A stretch of 64,000 bases of DNA from Marinomonas rhizomae (lineage in GTDB: Bacteria; Pseudomonadota; Gammaproteobacteria; Pseudomonadales; Marinomonadaceae): NCBI RefSeq assembly GCF_024397855.1, contig NZ_CP073343.1:434001-498000 (forward strand), given 5' to 3'. Both the position numbers and the translations under genes were made by a program. Below the pieces are notes generated by a model. It was not told the origin of the DNA, did not search any database, and worked only from the letters and a program-made list of their open reading frames with translations. Below, in pieces: positions 16,555 to 24,957 of the stretch. Every line of letters starts with the position of its first letter. The stretch's first letter is position 1.

Positions 16555-17586
16555 TTATAGCGCTTCTAATTCAGCTAATTGTTCAGCAGTGAATCCATTA
16601 TCTTGGGAGTTAAGCAAAGGCTGAATCGCATCGACAAATGGTTGCTTATTCACTTCCTGTACTATGACACCCTGATCTTTGAACCAGCTGACAAGGTTTT
16701 GTTCTGACTCATTAATTGCCTCAGAAGCTTTACTCGCAGCTTGATTGGTAATAGAGACAATGGTTTTGTAGTCATCGCTACTGACTTTGTTTTTTGTGTA
16801 ACTCGAGATCATGGTGAAAACAGAGTTAGTCATGTGTCCGGTTAAATTTATATATTTTTGGACTTCATAAAACTTTTTAAATTTGATTGTTGGTAATGGG
16901 TTTTCCTGACCATCAACAACTCCCATTTGAAGAGCTAGGTATACTTCCGAAAATGGGATTGGTGTTGGGTTTGCCCCAACAGCTTGTGGAAACATCAGAT
17001 AGAGGGGAGCATTCGGTACTCGAATTTTCATGCCTTCCATATCTTGAGGTTTAGTTATTGGGAAGTTGGATGTGACATGACGCGAACCATAGTAAGTAAA
17101 ACCTGCTACATCGTGACCTGTTTGTTTTTCATATTCGGATGTAATATTTTTATATAAGCTGCTGTCACGATAATGCTTCCAGTGGTTAAAATCGCGTATT
17201 GCAAATGGGAAAGAAGAGATACGCATAGGTGCATAAGTTTGTCCCGCGAAAATGTCACCAGTATAAATAATATCAACCGCCCCAAAATCTAATGCCTCAC
17301 TAAGCTCGGCTTCCTTACCTAGAGATGAAGCAGGGTAGGCGTTAATTTTTACTCTTCCTTCCGTCTGTTTTTCTATTTCATCGGCAGCCCATAATAGGGC
17401 TTCATGGTAAGCTGATCCGGTTTCATAGACGTGAGCCCATTTTAGCGTCGTTGCTGCATTTGCTGAACCAGCAAAACCAAGGCCAACGGCAATGGTTGAA
17501 GCCGCGACTAAGAAAGTACGGCGAGTTAATTTATTTAAAAAAGTAGCTTGGCTAGTTTCGTTTATTTTACGACTGATTTTCATCAT
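16555..17586 (-). CDS. dctP: TRAP transporter substrate-binding protein (DctP), Tat-exported
   Basis: About 343 residues. The N-terminus has a twin-arginine signal (TRRTFLVAASTIAVGLGFAG) ending near SANA, so this protein is probably exported folded. The mature DctP domain shows 'KWAHVYETGSAYHEALLWAADEIEKQ' style openings, 'MEGMKIRVPNAPLYL' with the conserved arginine that clamps the substrate carboxylate, and 'LALQMGVVDGQENPL'. Start at ATG 17586 behind AGGT. A stem-loop in the 117-bp gap after uxaA may raise its expression over the enzymes. Substrate inferred as a sugar acid of the uxaA/uxaB/lgoD pathway. Confidence 0.92.
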   Translation of the reverse strand: MMKISRKINETSQATFLNKLTRRTFLVAASTIAVGLGFAGSANAATTLKWAHVYETGSAYHEALLWAADEIEKQTEGRVKINAYPASSLGKEAELSEALDFGAVDIIYTGDIFAGQTYAPMRISSFPFAIRDFNHWKHYRDSSLYKNITSEYEKQTGHDVAGFTYYGSRHVTSNFPITKPQDMEGMKIRVPNAPLYLMFPQAVGANPTPIPFSEVYLALQMGVVDGQENPLPTIKFKKFYEVQKYINLTGHMTNSVFTMISSYTKNKVSSDDYKTIVSITNQAASKASEAINESEQNLVSWFKDQGVIVQEVNKQPFVDAIQPLLNSQDNGFTAEQLAELEAL

Positions 17587-17665
17587 GATTTTACCTATTT
17601 TATTTTTATAAAAAATCAAAGGGTTTACTTAGGTGTAGACAAGCAACGTTTCCTAAGTCGTTTCG

Positions 17666-17688
17666 TGGTTTCCGCTAAGCAGAAACCA
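17666..17688 (-). other. Intercistronic stem-loop between uxaA and dctP
   Basis: TGGTTTC and GAAACCA arms with a 9-nt loop and no T-run. It is likely an mRNA-stabilising or processing hairpin before the abundant binding-protein message, not a terminator. Confidence 0.45.
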
Positions 17689-17702
17689 AACATTAAATTT
17701 TT

Positions 17703-19343
17703 TTATAAAGAAACACCTCGTTTCCATGGAATAAAGTCATCTTGACCAAGCCGCTTTGCTTTTGTTGCATAGGCGCCTGACACGGTTTCAAGACACAACT
17801 CAAATAAGTCATTGCTTAATACGTCTAAGGTATTCTCACCCGTCACGATTGGACCGGCATCAAAATCAATAATATCTGGCATACGCTCGGCGATGGTTGA
17901 GTTGCTAGAAATTTTGAGCACTGGAACAATAGGGTTACCTGTTGGTGTGCCAAGTCCTGTTGAAAATAAAATAAGGTTTGCTCCCGATGCGACTAATGCC
18001 GTCGTGGATTCGACATCATTTCCAGGAGTACACAGCAAATTTAATCCCGGTTGAGTCATGAGTTCAGTGTAATCAAGCACATCCGAAACTGGCGCGGCTC
18101 CACCTTTCAATGCCGCCCCAGCGGATTTCATTGCATCGGTTATTAAGCCATCACGAATATTTCCCGGAGAGGGGTTCATATCAAAAGAAGCGCCAGCCGC
18201 AAGAGCATGAGCTTCATATGCTTTCATTAATCCAGAAAAGCGGCTTTTCAATTCGGGGCGGGTACAACGATCTAACATATTCTGTTCTACGCCACATAGC
18301 TCAGGAAACTCGCCTAATATCGATGCGCCACCAAGTGCCACCGCTTTGTCAACGACACGACCAATAAGTGGGTTAGCGGATAAACCAGAAAAACCATCGG
18401 AACCACCGCATTCAACACCAATTTTAAGAGCCGACAGAGGTACCGCTTCTCGTTGATATTGATTCGCTTTGACTAGCCCTTCAAACGTGCCTTTTATAGC
18501 CGCATCCATCATAGTGCGCTCTTTTCCATAAGCCTGTTGCTCAAACCATAAAACAGGTGTATCACCGTTTGGCTCAAGTCTGGATAATTCCTCTTGTAAC
18601 AAAGACATTTGCGCGTTTTGGCAGCCAAGACTAAAGACCGTTGCTCCAGCCACATTAGGATGATGAATATAACCCGCTAAGAGTTTACAAAAAGACAACG
18701 CATCTTCTCGAGTTCCCCCACAACCAGCGGAATGAGTCAAAAACTTCACCCCATCAATGTTTGGAAAAACACGTTCCTGAGGTAATGAAATCAAATCCTC
18801 AGACATTGATGAAGCGTCCGGTTGATTCGTCAAATGCCCTTTTACCAAATTCCGAGCAAGGTCGATATAATGGGTCTCATTACTGTAACCAAGCGCATCT
18901 TGCAAAGCCGTTTTCATTTGCTCAACATTACGGTTTTGGCAAAACACTAAGGGGACTACAAGCCAGTAATTTGCTGTTCCTACTTGACCGTTTTCGCGTC
19001 GGATTCCTTGGAAGCTTGCCCCTTGCCACTTGGATACATCCGGCTTTTTCCATTCATAAGTTTGACCATCTTTGCCATATGTTTGACTACTATGCCGGGT
19101 GTTATCTGTTGTGATGGCTGTCCCTTGCTCAATGGTATTAATGGCTTTACCGACCGTGATGCCATACTGAATGAGCGTGTCTCCTTCAGCAAAATCAAGC
19201 GTGGCAAATTTGTGCTTGGCTTTAATATTTTCTTTTATAGGGTAATGAATGCCATCTAACTCGATGGTTTCACCCATTTGTAAGTTGTCGAGAGCCACAA
19301 TCAAGTTATCATCCGGATGTATTTTTAATACTCGGCGCTTCAT
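17703..19343 (-). CDS. uxaA: D-altronate dehydratase family protein UxaA
   Basis: 546 residues. An N-terminal SAF domain (about 1-90) is followed by the altronase catalytic region with 'NIDGVKFLTHSAGCGG', 'GVECGGSDGFSGLSANPLIG' and 'FDMNPSPGNIRDGLIT', including the cysteines and glycines of the family metal site. It dehydrates D-altronate to 2-keto-3-deoxy-D-gluconate in the cytoplasm. GAGGAG precedes the ATG, and the gene overlaps the uxaB-like gene by 4 bp. Being next to lgoD- and uxaB-like genes supports altronate as the true substrate, unlike the paralogue at 24958. No KDG kinase or KDPG aldolase gene is in the window, so the pathway ends elsewhere. Confidence 0.9.
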   Translation of the reverse strand: MKRRVLKIHPDDNLIVALDNLQMGETIELDGIHYPIKENIKAKHKFATLDFAEGDTLIQYGITVGKAINTIEQGTAITTDNTRHSSQTYGKDGQTYEWKKPDVSKWQGASFQGIRRENGQVGTANYWLVVPLVFCQNRNVEQMKTALQDALGYSNETHYIDLARNLVKGHLTNQPDASSMSEDLISLPQERVFPNIDGVKFLTHSAGCGGTREDALSFCKLLAGYIHHPNVAGATVFSLGCQNAQMSLLQEELSRLEPNGDTPVLWFEQQAYGKERTMMDAAIKGTFEGLVKANQYQREAVPLSALKIGVECGGSDGFSGLSANPLIGRVVDKAVALGGASILGEFPELCGVEQNMLDRCTRPELKSRFSGLMKAYEAHALAAGASFDMNPSPGNIRDGLITDAMKSAGAALKGGAAPVSDVLDYTELMTQPGLNLLCTPGNDVESTTALVASGANLILFSTGLGTPTGNPIVPVLKISSNSTIAERMPDIIDFDAGPIVTGENTLDVLSNDLFELCLETVSGAYATKAKRLGQDDFIPWKRGVSL

Positions 19344-20524
19344 AAAAACGTCTCCTCAACGGATTGATGAAATCCATTGGCTGATAAACATGCTGCTAAT
19401 TTAGGAAAGCTTTTAGCAGGCAAAACGTCTAAGCCTTTCTGATAAATAGGCAAAATACGGCGTTCAACTTTTGCTTGATGATTCTGGGCGATGTCGCTCA
19501 ATTTGTGTTGTAAGAATGGGTTCAAAAAACGCTCTCTAACGCTTTCCACATAAGACTCAACGTCTTCTGACAAGTTCGCTGCCAACAAAATAGGGATGAC
19601 TTCTTCTGCTAAAACGGATTCTAGCGCCGCGCGTAAATCTTTATGTTCCATTGCTTCTCGAACCGTCATTACCTCTTTCAGAGAGAGACCGTTAAGCTCG
19701 CCTTGCTTCCATAAATCAACTAAATATGTATGAGACAAGTTCAGTACACCAAGCTTTAGAAACTCGATGTCTTTTAGGCTATCCACTAACTTGATAGAAG
19801 TGTGTTGGCAAGGCAGTGTCAGGTTTCTCTGTTTTTCAATTGCCCATAATGCGTAGGGTTCTGCCACCGCACCAATGGGTTCAATGGCATCCGAAACAAT
19901 ACGATCCACTAAGGAGTTAGCCCAACAACAGGACTCTTGCAACCAAGATACAAACGGCTCTGATAGTTGCCATGTTTTGGCTAACCCAATAACCAAATCT
20001 TTTAACACATCGCCGTTATCCACAACCAGCTCACAAGGCATGATAACCAGCCCTTGTTGGTTGAAGTCAAAGCGTGCTTTTAGTAAGACCAAAAGCTTTG
20101 CTGGAAAGCTTTTGGGGGCCGTATTCGAGTTGAGCAAATCTGTGTGATCGTCAGCATTTAGCTGAAATCCTTGGTCGGCAGTATTAGACACCACATGCGA
20201 AACGCGTTGGCAAAACAACGTTTTGATGATTTGCCAATCCTCATCCGCTTGTAGTGCCATTTCAATGGCATTAATTTGATAAGTGCTATCAATGACATCA
20301 CCATCTTGAATGCCTTGTACTTTTACCGGATAAGTCGAATGCGAATTAAAAGCCGCCATGCGGTGCTTACCCGCTGGGCTACTAGACGATTGCACAATGG
20401 CAATTTTGCTCGATGACAAGCCTTGTGTAATGGACTCGCCAACAAAAAAATCGACGTGAGCCTGTAAAAAGCGGCTAGTGCCAAACTGCATAATTAAATT
20501 TTGGTTCAGCAAATTCTTCTGCAT
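19340..20524 (-). CDS. uxaB: Mannitol dehydrogenase/uronate reductase family protein (UxaB-like)
   Basis: 394 residues. An N-terminal Rossmann domain opens with 'MQFGTSRFLQAHVDFFV', and a C-terminal Dehydrog_MDH_C domain carries 'CWANSLVDRIVSDAI' and 'KLGVLNLSHTYLVDLW'. Family members reduce tagaturonate or fructuronate, or oxidise mannitol. Between an lgoD-like and a uxaA gene the fitting reaction is NADH-dependent reduction of D-tagaturonate to D-altronate. About 90 residues shorter than E. coli UxaB, but without obvious truncation. RBS GAGGTG overlaps the end of lgoD (3-bp gap), so translation is coupled. A fructuronate reductase role (UxuB) is the main alternative. Confidence 0.82.
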   Translation of the reverse strand: MQKNLLNQNLIMQFGTSRFLQAHVDFFVGESITQGLSSSKIAIVQSSSSPAGKHRMAAFNSHSTYPVKVQGIQDGDVIDSTYQINAIEMALQADEDWQIIKTLFCQRVSHVVSNTADQGFQLNADDHTDLLNSNTAPKSFPAKLLVLLKARFDFNQQGLVIMPCELVVDNGDVLKDLVIGLAKTWQLSEPFVSWLQESCCWANSLVDRIVSDAIEPIGAVAEPYALWAIEKQRNLTLPCQHTSIKLVDSLKDIEFLKLGVLNLSHTYLVDLWKQGELNGLSLKEVMTVREAMEHKDLRAALESVLAEEVIPILLAANLSEDVESYVESVRERFLNPFLQHKLSDIAQNHQAKVERRILPIYQKGLDVLPAKSFPKLAACLSANGFHQSVEETFL

Positions 20525-20527
20525 GGC

Positions 20528-21538
20528 TTACACCTCAACCAAGGCTTTAATAACACCTGTCTCACTCTTGCTCCATAGAGGCAATAAGGTAGGTAAATCC
20601 AGTAAAGAGCCACGGTGAGTAATCATAGAAGAGACCACTGCACGCCCTTCACGCAAACATTTAATAACGTGTTCAAAATCTTCTTTTGTCGCATTCCGGC
20701 TGCCCATTAACGTCATTTCGCGCTTATGAAATTCAGGGTCTGAAAATTGAATGTCGGCTTTAACAACACTGACTAGAACCAAAGTGCCACCATGAGAAAC
20801 CCAGCCGAAACAAGACTGCATAGCCTTAGGATTTCCTGTTGCATCAAATACAGTCATTGGAAATTCATCATTTGTTAACGCTGCCAGCTCTTCTGTTGCC
20901 TTCTCTCCAGCCAATACCGTTGCGTCGACCTTTAGCGAGCTTTTACAATAATCTAAACGGTCTTGATTTATGTCCATCATGATCACACGAGCACCGCGCT
21001 CTTTAGCAAATTGCGCGACACCCATGCCAATAGGACCTGCTCCAACAACCAAGACATCCGTATTCGCTTCTAATCGAGAGCGACGAACAGCATGGGCGCC
21101 AATCGCTAAGCACTCAACAACCGCCATGTGATCTAATGGCATGTCATTAGTTTCAACAACGTAATCGATAGGAACTTGTAAGTATTCGGTCATCCCACCA
21201 TCCACATGCACACCAATGACTTGAATGTCTGTACAGCAGTTTGGTTTGCTATTTCGACAAGCAATGCATTTACCGCATGCCATGTAAGGTACAACATACA
21301 CATTCTGCCCTATAGCAAGATCCACACCTTCACCTACTGAATCAACAGTACCTGACAGTTCATGACCTAATACTCGTGGGTATTCAAAATAAGGTTGCTG
21401 CCCGCCAAAAGCATGAATATCCGTACCGCAGATACCGATGTGTTTGATTTTAATAATAACGTGCCCAGGTTTATCCACAGGACGCGCAACGTCTTGTATT
21501 TCAATAACACCAGGCTGAGTACAGATTGCAGATTTCAT
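20528..21538 (-). CDS. lgoD: Zinc-dependent dehydrogenase, LgoD-like L-galactonate 5-dehydrogenase
   Basis: 336-residue medium-chain dehydrogenase. Catalytic zinc site: 'GICGTDIHAFGGQQP' (Cys), 'LGHE' (His-Glu). Structural zinc: four cysteines in 'ACGKCIACRNSKPNCC'. Nucleotide fold: 'VLVVGAGPIGMGVAQFA'. 'IHAFGGQQPYFEYPRVLGHE' and 'FSDPEFHKREMTLMGSRNAT' closely recall E. coli LgoD (YjjN), which oxidises L-galactonate to D-tagaturonate. First gene of the operon ending at dctM, with a GGAAAG ribosome site. In this context it would feed L-galactonate into the UxaB-UxaA route. Other polyol dehydrogenase activities cannot be excluded from sequence. Confidence 0.82.
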   Translation of the reverse strand: MKSAICTQPGVIEIQDVARPVDKPGHVIIKIKHIGICGTDIHAFGGQQPYFEYPRVLGHELSGTVDSVGEGVDLAIGQNVYVVPYMACGKCIACRNSKPNCCTDIQVIGVHVDGGMTEYLQVPIDYVVETNDMPLDHMAVVECLAIGAHAVRRSRLEANTDVLVVGAGPIGMGVAQFAKERGARVIMMDINQDRLDYCKSSLKVDATVLAGEKATEELAALTNDEFPMTVFDATGNPKAMQSCFGWVSHGGTLVLVSVVKADIQFSDPEFHKREMTLMGSRNATKEDFEHVIKCLREGRAVVSSMITHRGSLLDLPTLLPLWSKSETGVIKALVEV

Positions 21539-21936
21539 AATTATCGACTTTCCAATAAAGAGATTTTAAAAATTGTCAAAAATACAAGCGATGTTTGGAG
21601 CCTAAAAAAAGCGCCTTAACGAGATAGGAGTGACAGTGGCTGAGCCAAGTGAATTGTCATAGAGCGTCAAAAGAAAAGATGTTTTTTTTGCAGGATTCAT
21701 AAGGTTACCTAACATGCTTTATTTTTATATTTCGCCCAGAATAGGAATTTAAAATTCAAAGTTCAACTGTTTTTTATTTATAAAATACAGAAAATAAAAA
21801 ACACTACCTGCTATTTTTGTGACAAAATGTGTTTTTCTGTTTATAAAAGACTTTATATCCAGAGAGTTAGAAAAACTGTAATTATTTTTGATCAAGGCTA
21901 TCATTAGGACAATTTTGAAGAATAAAAAAGGTTGGA
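21539..21936. promoter_or_regulatory. AT-rich divergent control region between lgoD operon and tandem-HTH GntR gene
   Basis: 398 bp without a gene, markedly AT-rich compared with its surroundings. It contains an imperfect inverted repeat (ACAGAAAA-T-AAAAAACAC at 21787-21804 against GTGTTTTTCTGT at 21829-21840), a candidate regulator site. Promoters for both directions must lie here, but none is clear enough to mark. Confidence 0.4.
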
Positions 21937-22839
21937 ATGCTTGTGAGTCGTAAGAATTTTGTATTTCAAAAAATAGTTAATACATTGTTAGAACACATCA
22001 TCAAAAACTACAAAGTAAATGATAGTTTACCGTCTGATGTTGTCTTAGCGAACCAGTTTAGCGTGAGCCGGACAACAGTTCGTAAAGTCGTTGAGTACCT
22101 AGAAGAGCTCAATATTCTCGTTAAGTCTGGTGCATCCAAGATAATAATATGTATACCTAATTCGGAGCATTTTTTTGATGTTAGTAAGCAAAGCAAACCG
22201 AAAGAAAAATTGGTCGAAGAGTATTTTCTATCGTTGATCCAGCATGGCAAGCTTAAGCCTGGAGACAAATTCTCAGAACTTGAATTAGCTCGCCAATCAG
22301 ACACTAGCACCATTGCTGTCAGAGAGTTTTTGATTCGTTTTTCTCGCTTTGGTTTGATTGAAAAGAATCCTCGCTCTCAGTGGAAAATGAAAAAATTTGA
22401 TGAAGCTTTTGTCGATCAGCTTTATGAGATTCGCCATCTTTTTGAAATGCATTCCTTGTCTAATTTCATTCAATTGCCCGAAGATAGTGAATATTGGCAA
22501 CAACTTAATGATCTTTTTATTGAACATAAAGATTTGTCTCTCAAGATGGACACTTGTTATGAAGACTTTCCTAGATTAGACCAAAAACTTCATGGGTTAC
22601 TTCAACAGGCCCATCCAAATCAATTCGTCAATGAATTTTATGACATCATCAGTTTTGTCTTTCATTATCACTATCAATGGGATAGAAGTACTGAACGCGA
22701 ACGGAATACGGTTGCAGTACAAGAGCACCTAGAAATTATCGGTAAGATGTTAATGAAAGACTATCGAGGAGCAGCGTCAGCCCTTGAAAGACACTTAAAT
22801 ACCGCCAAACAATCTTTGAAGAGCACGGCAACATTATGA
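21937..22839 (+). CDS. GntR-family regulator with two winged-HTH domains
   Basis: 300 residues. The first GntR winged helix spans about residues 8-70 (LPSDVVLANQFSVSRTTVRKVVEYLEEL). A second GntR-like one spans about 85-150 (LKPGDKFSELELARQSDTSTIAVREFLIRFSRFGLIE). An all-helical FCD-type effector domain runs from about 155 to the end, with metal-ligand-like histidines ('LDQKLHGLL', 'VQEHLEII'). Ordinary FadR-type regulators have one HTH. It is divergent from the lgoD-uxaB-uxaA-TRAP operon, its most likely target, and overlaps the 3' end of the lactonase gene by 6 bp. Effector probably a sugar acid (inference). Confidence 0.82.
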   Translation: MLVSRKNFVFQKIVNTLLEHIIKNYKVNDSLPSDVVLANQFSVSRTTVRKVVEYLEELNILVKSGASKIIICIPNSEHFFDVSKQSKPKEKLVEEYFLSLIQHGKLKPGDKFSELELARQSDTSTIAVREFLIRFSRFGLIEKNPRSQWKMKKFDEAFVDQLYEIRHLFEMHSLSNFIQLPEDSEYWQQLNDLFIEHKDLSLKMDTCYEDFPRLDQKLHGLLQQAHPNQFVNEFYDIISFVFHYHYQWDRSTERERNTVAVQEHLEIIGKMLMKDYRGAASALERHLNTAKQSLKSTATL

Positions 22840-23661
22840 TGATAAGCTATAAACGCGCTCCGCATTGCCACCGAACACTTTGGCCTTAGATAAGCGATTT
22901 TGTGTCAAATATAGATCAATGGTGTTGAACCATTTGGCGTAAGAGGATGCCAGAAGGCTGACTGGCCAGTCGCTGCCCCAGAGGACTCTTTGTTCCCCGA
23001 AGACGTCAAAAATAGTATCGATATAAGGAAATAAATCCTTCGCTTGCCAATCACTGCTTGCTTCAGTGACGAGACCAGAAAGCTTACAACTTATGTTTGG
23101 TAAATCTCGAAACGCACTGAGATCTGTACGCCACTGATACAATTCACGCTCTTTAATGTTTGGTTTCGCACCATGATTGATAACCATTTTTAGGTCTGGA
23201 TGTTGTTCTATCAGTTGTTTTAAATTTTTTAGATGCTGTGGTTTAACAAGAGCATCGAATACAAGTTGGTGTTGGCTTAGACTGCGTAATGTTTTAGCAA
23301 CAGAGGGACTTAGCATCCAGTCAATGTCTTTAATGTCTTGGATCATTGGACGTATGCCAACTAATTTAGGTTGCTTTGCTAATTCAGCGATGTGTTTTGG
23401 TGCGTCGCTATGATCAAAATTGACCCAGCCAACGACGCCTTTGATGCATTCGTATTGCTCGCTAAGCCGTAACAAAAATTGAGTTTCTGCTTCTGTGGGG
23501 GCGGCCTGAACCAGTATGGTGCCATCAATATTATGTTTTCTTAACAAAGGCATTAAATCATCTGGTTCGAAGTCTTGATAAAGCGTGGTTAACTCAGGCG
23601 TTAACCAGCCATAATCGTTCCGCTCTATGCGCCAGAAGTGCTGATGAGCATCAATCCGCAT
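22834..23661 (-). CDS. Amidohydrolase-family sugar lactonase (L-fuconolactonase type)
   Basis: 275-residue TIM-barrel hydrolase of the COG3618 family. Metal-site motifs are 'MRIDAHQHFW' at the N-terminus, 'MVINHGAKP' in the centre and 'LWGSDWPVSLL' near the C-terminus. Family members open L-fucono-1,5-lactone, L-rhamnono-lactone or related lactones. Lying directly after fucU and in the GntR operon, it is the predicted step from L-fuconolactone (and possibly L-galactonolactone) to the acid, in the cytoplasm. The start overlaps the end of fucU by 11 bp. Substrate specificity is inferred from neighbours. Confidence 0.87.
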   Translation of the reverse strand: MRIDAHQHFWRIERNDYGWLTPELTTLYQDFEPDDLMPLLRKHNIDGTILVQAAPTEAETQFLLRLSEQYECIKGVVGWVNFDHSDAPKHIAELAKQPKLVGIRPMIQDIKDIDWMLSPSVAKTLRSLSQHQLVFDALVKPQHLKNLKQLIEQHPDLKMVINHGAKPNIKERELYQWRTDLSAFRDLPNISCKLSGLVTEASSDWQAKDLFPYIDTIFDVFGEQRVLWGSDWPVSLLASSYAKWFNTIDLYLTQNRLSKAKVFGGNAERVYSLSS

Positions 23662-24088
23662 GATTTATCACTCCCTTTTTGACCATAATATTTGCGTAAG
23701 GGCGAATGTCTGAAGTCTGGATAATCACAAAGGCTTGCTTTGCTCTTTGATAAAATCCAAATCGGTCAAGCCCAATTGGACGAGCGGTGAAGTTGGTTTT
23801 CTTTTGAATTATTTGTGTGAAATCCTCCACTGTTGAAGGAACGATCTCAGGGTGATCGACTGTTTCCATGGTAATAAAAGGGTTTTCAACAAAGGTATCG
23901 ATAGGGAGGAGCGTGAGGATAGCGGATAAGGCTTCAGAGCTGTTTACACCGCTTAGCCTAATGTACTCTCGACCATGGCTGGTGGCTGGGAAATTGGCAT
24001 CGGTGATGAGTAACTCATCACCGTGCCCCATTGCTCTCATTGCATAAAGGAGTTCGGGCGTAATAATGCTTGGTATGTGATAAAGCAT
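23651..24088 (-). CDS. fucU: L-fucose mutarotase (RbsD/FucU family)
   Basis: 145 residues. 'LYAMRAMGHGDELLITDANFPA' is the RbsD/FucU active-site block with its His and Asp, and 'RPYANIMVKKGVI' is the conserved C-terminal tyrosine-containing end. It interconverts alpha and beta anomers of L-fucose so that the dehydrogenase receives the right form. Start at ATG 24088 behind AGAGGAAC; the longer frame starting at 24145 has no family similarity. It sits between a GntR gene and the lactonase gene on one operon. Confidence 0.9.
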   Translation of the reverse strand: MLYHIPSIITPELLYAMRAMGHGDELLITDANFPATSHGREYIRLSGVNSSEALSAILTLLPIDTFVENPFITMETVDHPEIVPSTVEDFTQIIQKKTNFTARPIGLDRFGFYQRAKQAFVIIQTSDIRPYANIMVKKGVINHAD

Positions 24089-24156
24089 GATGTTCCTCTT
24101 GTTTTTATTATGGAAAGAGTTTTTTGAGAAGACAGAACTTCTCATTATTTTGCGAA

Positions 24157-24849
24157 TTACATTTTAAAATACTCAGCGTGAGATTCTTCCAATGGCAAAA
24201 TTCTAGGGATCAGTTGGCCAATGTGATATTTCATTGCTTCCCGAGCGGCATCCACATCTTGTTCTTTGATCGCAGCAAGAATCGCCTGATGTTCTTTTAC
24301 GGCTTCCGCAGGTCTACCTTCTTCCGGCAAAATCAGCATACGCGCTCTCACCAAGTGTAGAGAGACGCTGTCTAACACTTGTGAAACACCGTTGAAGCCA
24401 GTGAAATTCATCAGCAGAGTGTGAAATTCTTCATCTGCTTGGTAAAAACCCACGAAGTCTTTGTCTTCCACTAATAACGCTTGCATTCGTACGTTACGAG
24501 TCAAGGCGGCTAATTGTTCATCGCTGCGTTCTAGCGTTACTTTTTCAACGGCGGCGACTTCTAAAGCTTGCCTCAAAAAGCTTGCTTCACGTATTTCATC
24601 CATTGAAAAGCACGATACTTTTGTCGCAGATTGCGGAATAACATCCACCAAACCTTCTGCAGAAAGTTTTGCTAATGCTTCAGCAACCGGAGAGCGAGAA
24701 ACACCTAATTGCTCGCATATTGCGCCTTTTCGAATCACTGTTCCGGGAGGGTACTGCATAGAAAGAATGGCTTCTCGCAGTGATTGGTATACCCGTTGAG
24801 ACAGTGAACCGCTCAAGTTCTGAATTTTATTAAGCGATGACTCTGCCAT
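24157..24849 (-). CDS. FadR-type GntR regulator of the fucose locus
   Basis: 230 residues: winged HTH (LSQRVYQSLREAILSMQYPPGTVIRKGAICEQLGVSRSPVAEAL) and FCD effector domain with the usual metal-binding Asp/His set ('ADEEFHTLL', 'VKEHQAIL', 'MKYHIGQLI'). First gene of the minus operon (regulator, fucU, lactonase) and divergent from the dehydratase/ABC operon. The perfect palindrome between the two starts is its presumed operator, so it probably controls both directions and releases DNA on binding a pathway acid such as 2-keto-3-deoxy-L-fuconate (inference). Confidence 0.9.
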   Translation of the reverse strand: MAESSLNKIQNLSGSLSQRVYQSLREAILSMQYPPGTVIRKGAICEQLGVSRSPVAEALAKLSAEGLVDVIPQSATKVSCFSMDEIREASFLRQALEVAAVEKVTLERSDEQLAALTRNVRMQALLVEDKDFVGFYQADEEFHTLLMNFTGFNGVSQVLDSVSLHLVRARMLILPEEGRPAEAVKEHQAILAAIKEQDVDAAREAMKYHIGQLIPRILPLEESHAEYFKM

Positions 24850-24866
24850 AAATTTATTTCCTTAAT

Positions 24867-24880
24867 ACTAACATGTTAGT
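24867..24880. promoter_or_regulatory. GntR operator of the fucose locus
   Basis: Perfect 14-bp palindrome ACTAACATGTTAGT in the 108-bp space between the divergent GntR and dehydratase starts. It touches a plus-strand promoter read as TTGACG (24880-24885), 17 nt, TAGTTT (24903-24908). Confidence 0.65.
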
Positions 24881-24957
24881 TGACGATTGAAATTGTTGGT
24901 GCTAGTTTGAATATACAACAACAATAATTAAATGTGAATTTAGAACAGGGGATTCCC

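Noticed and set aside
24934..24957. GTG at 24934 as the dehydratase start
   Set aside because: The ATG at 24958 has AGGGG at the right spacing and begins at the conserved SAF-domain strand.
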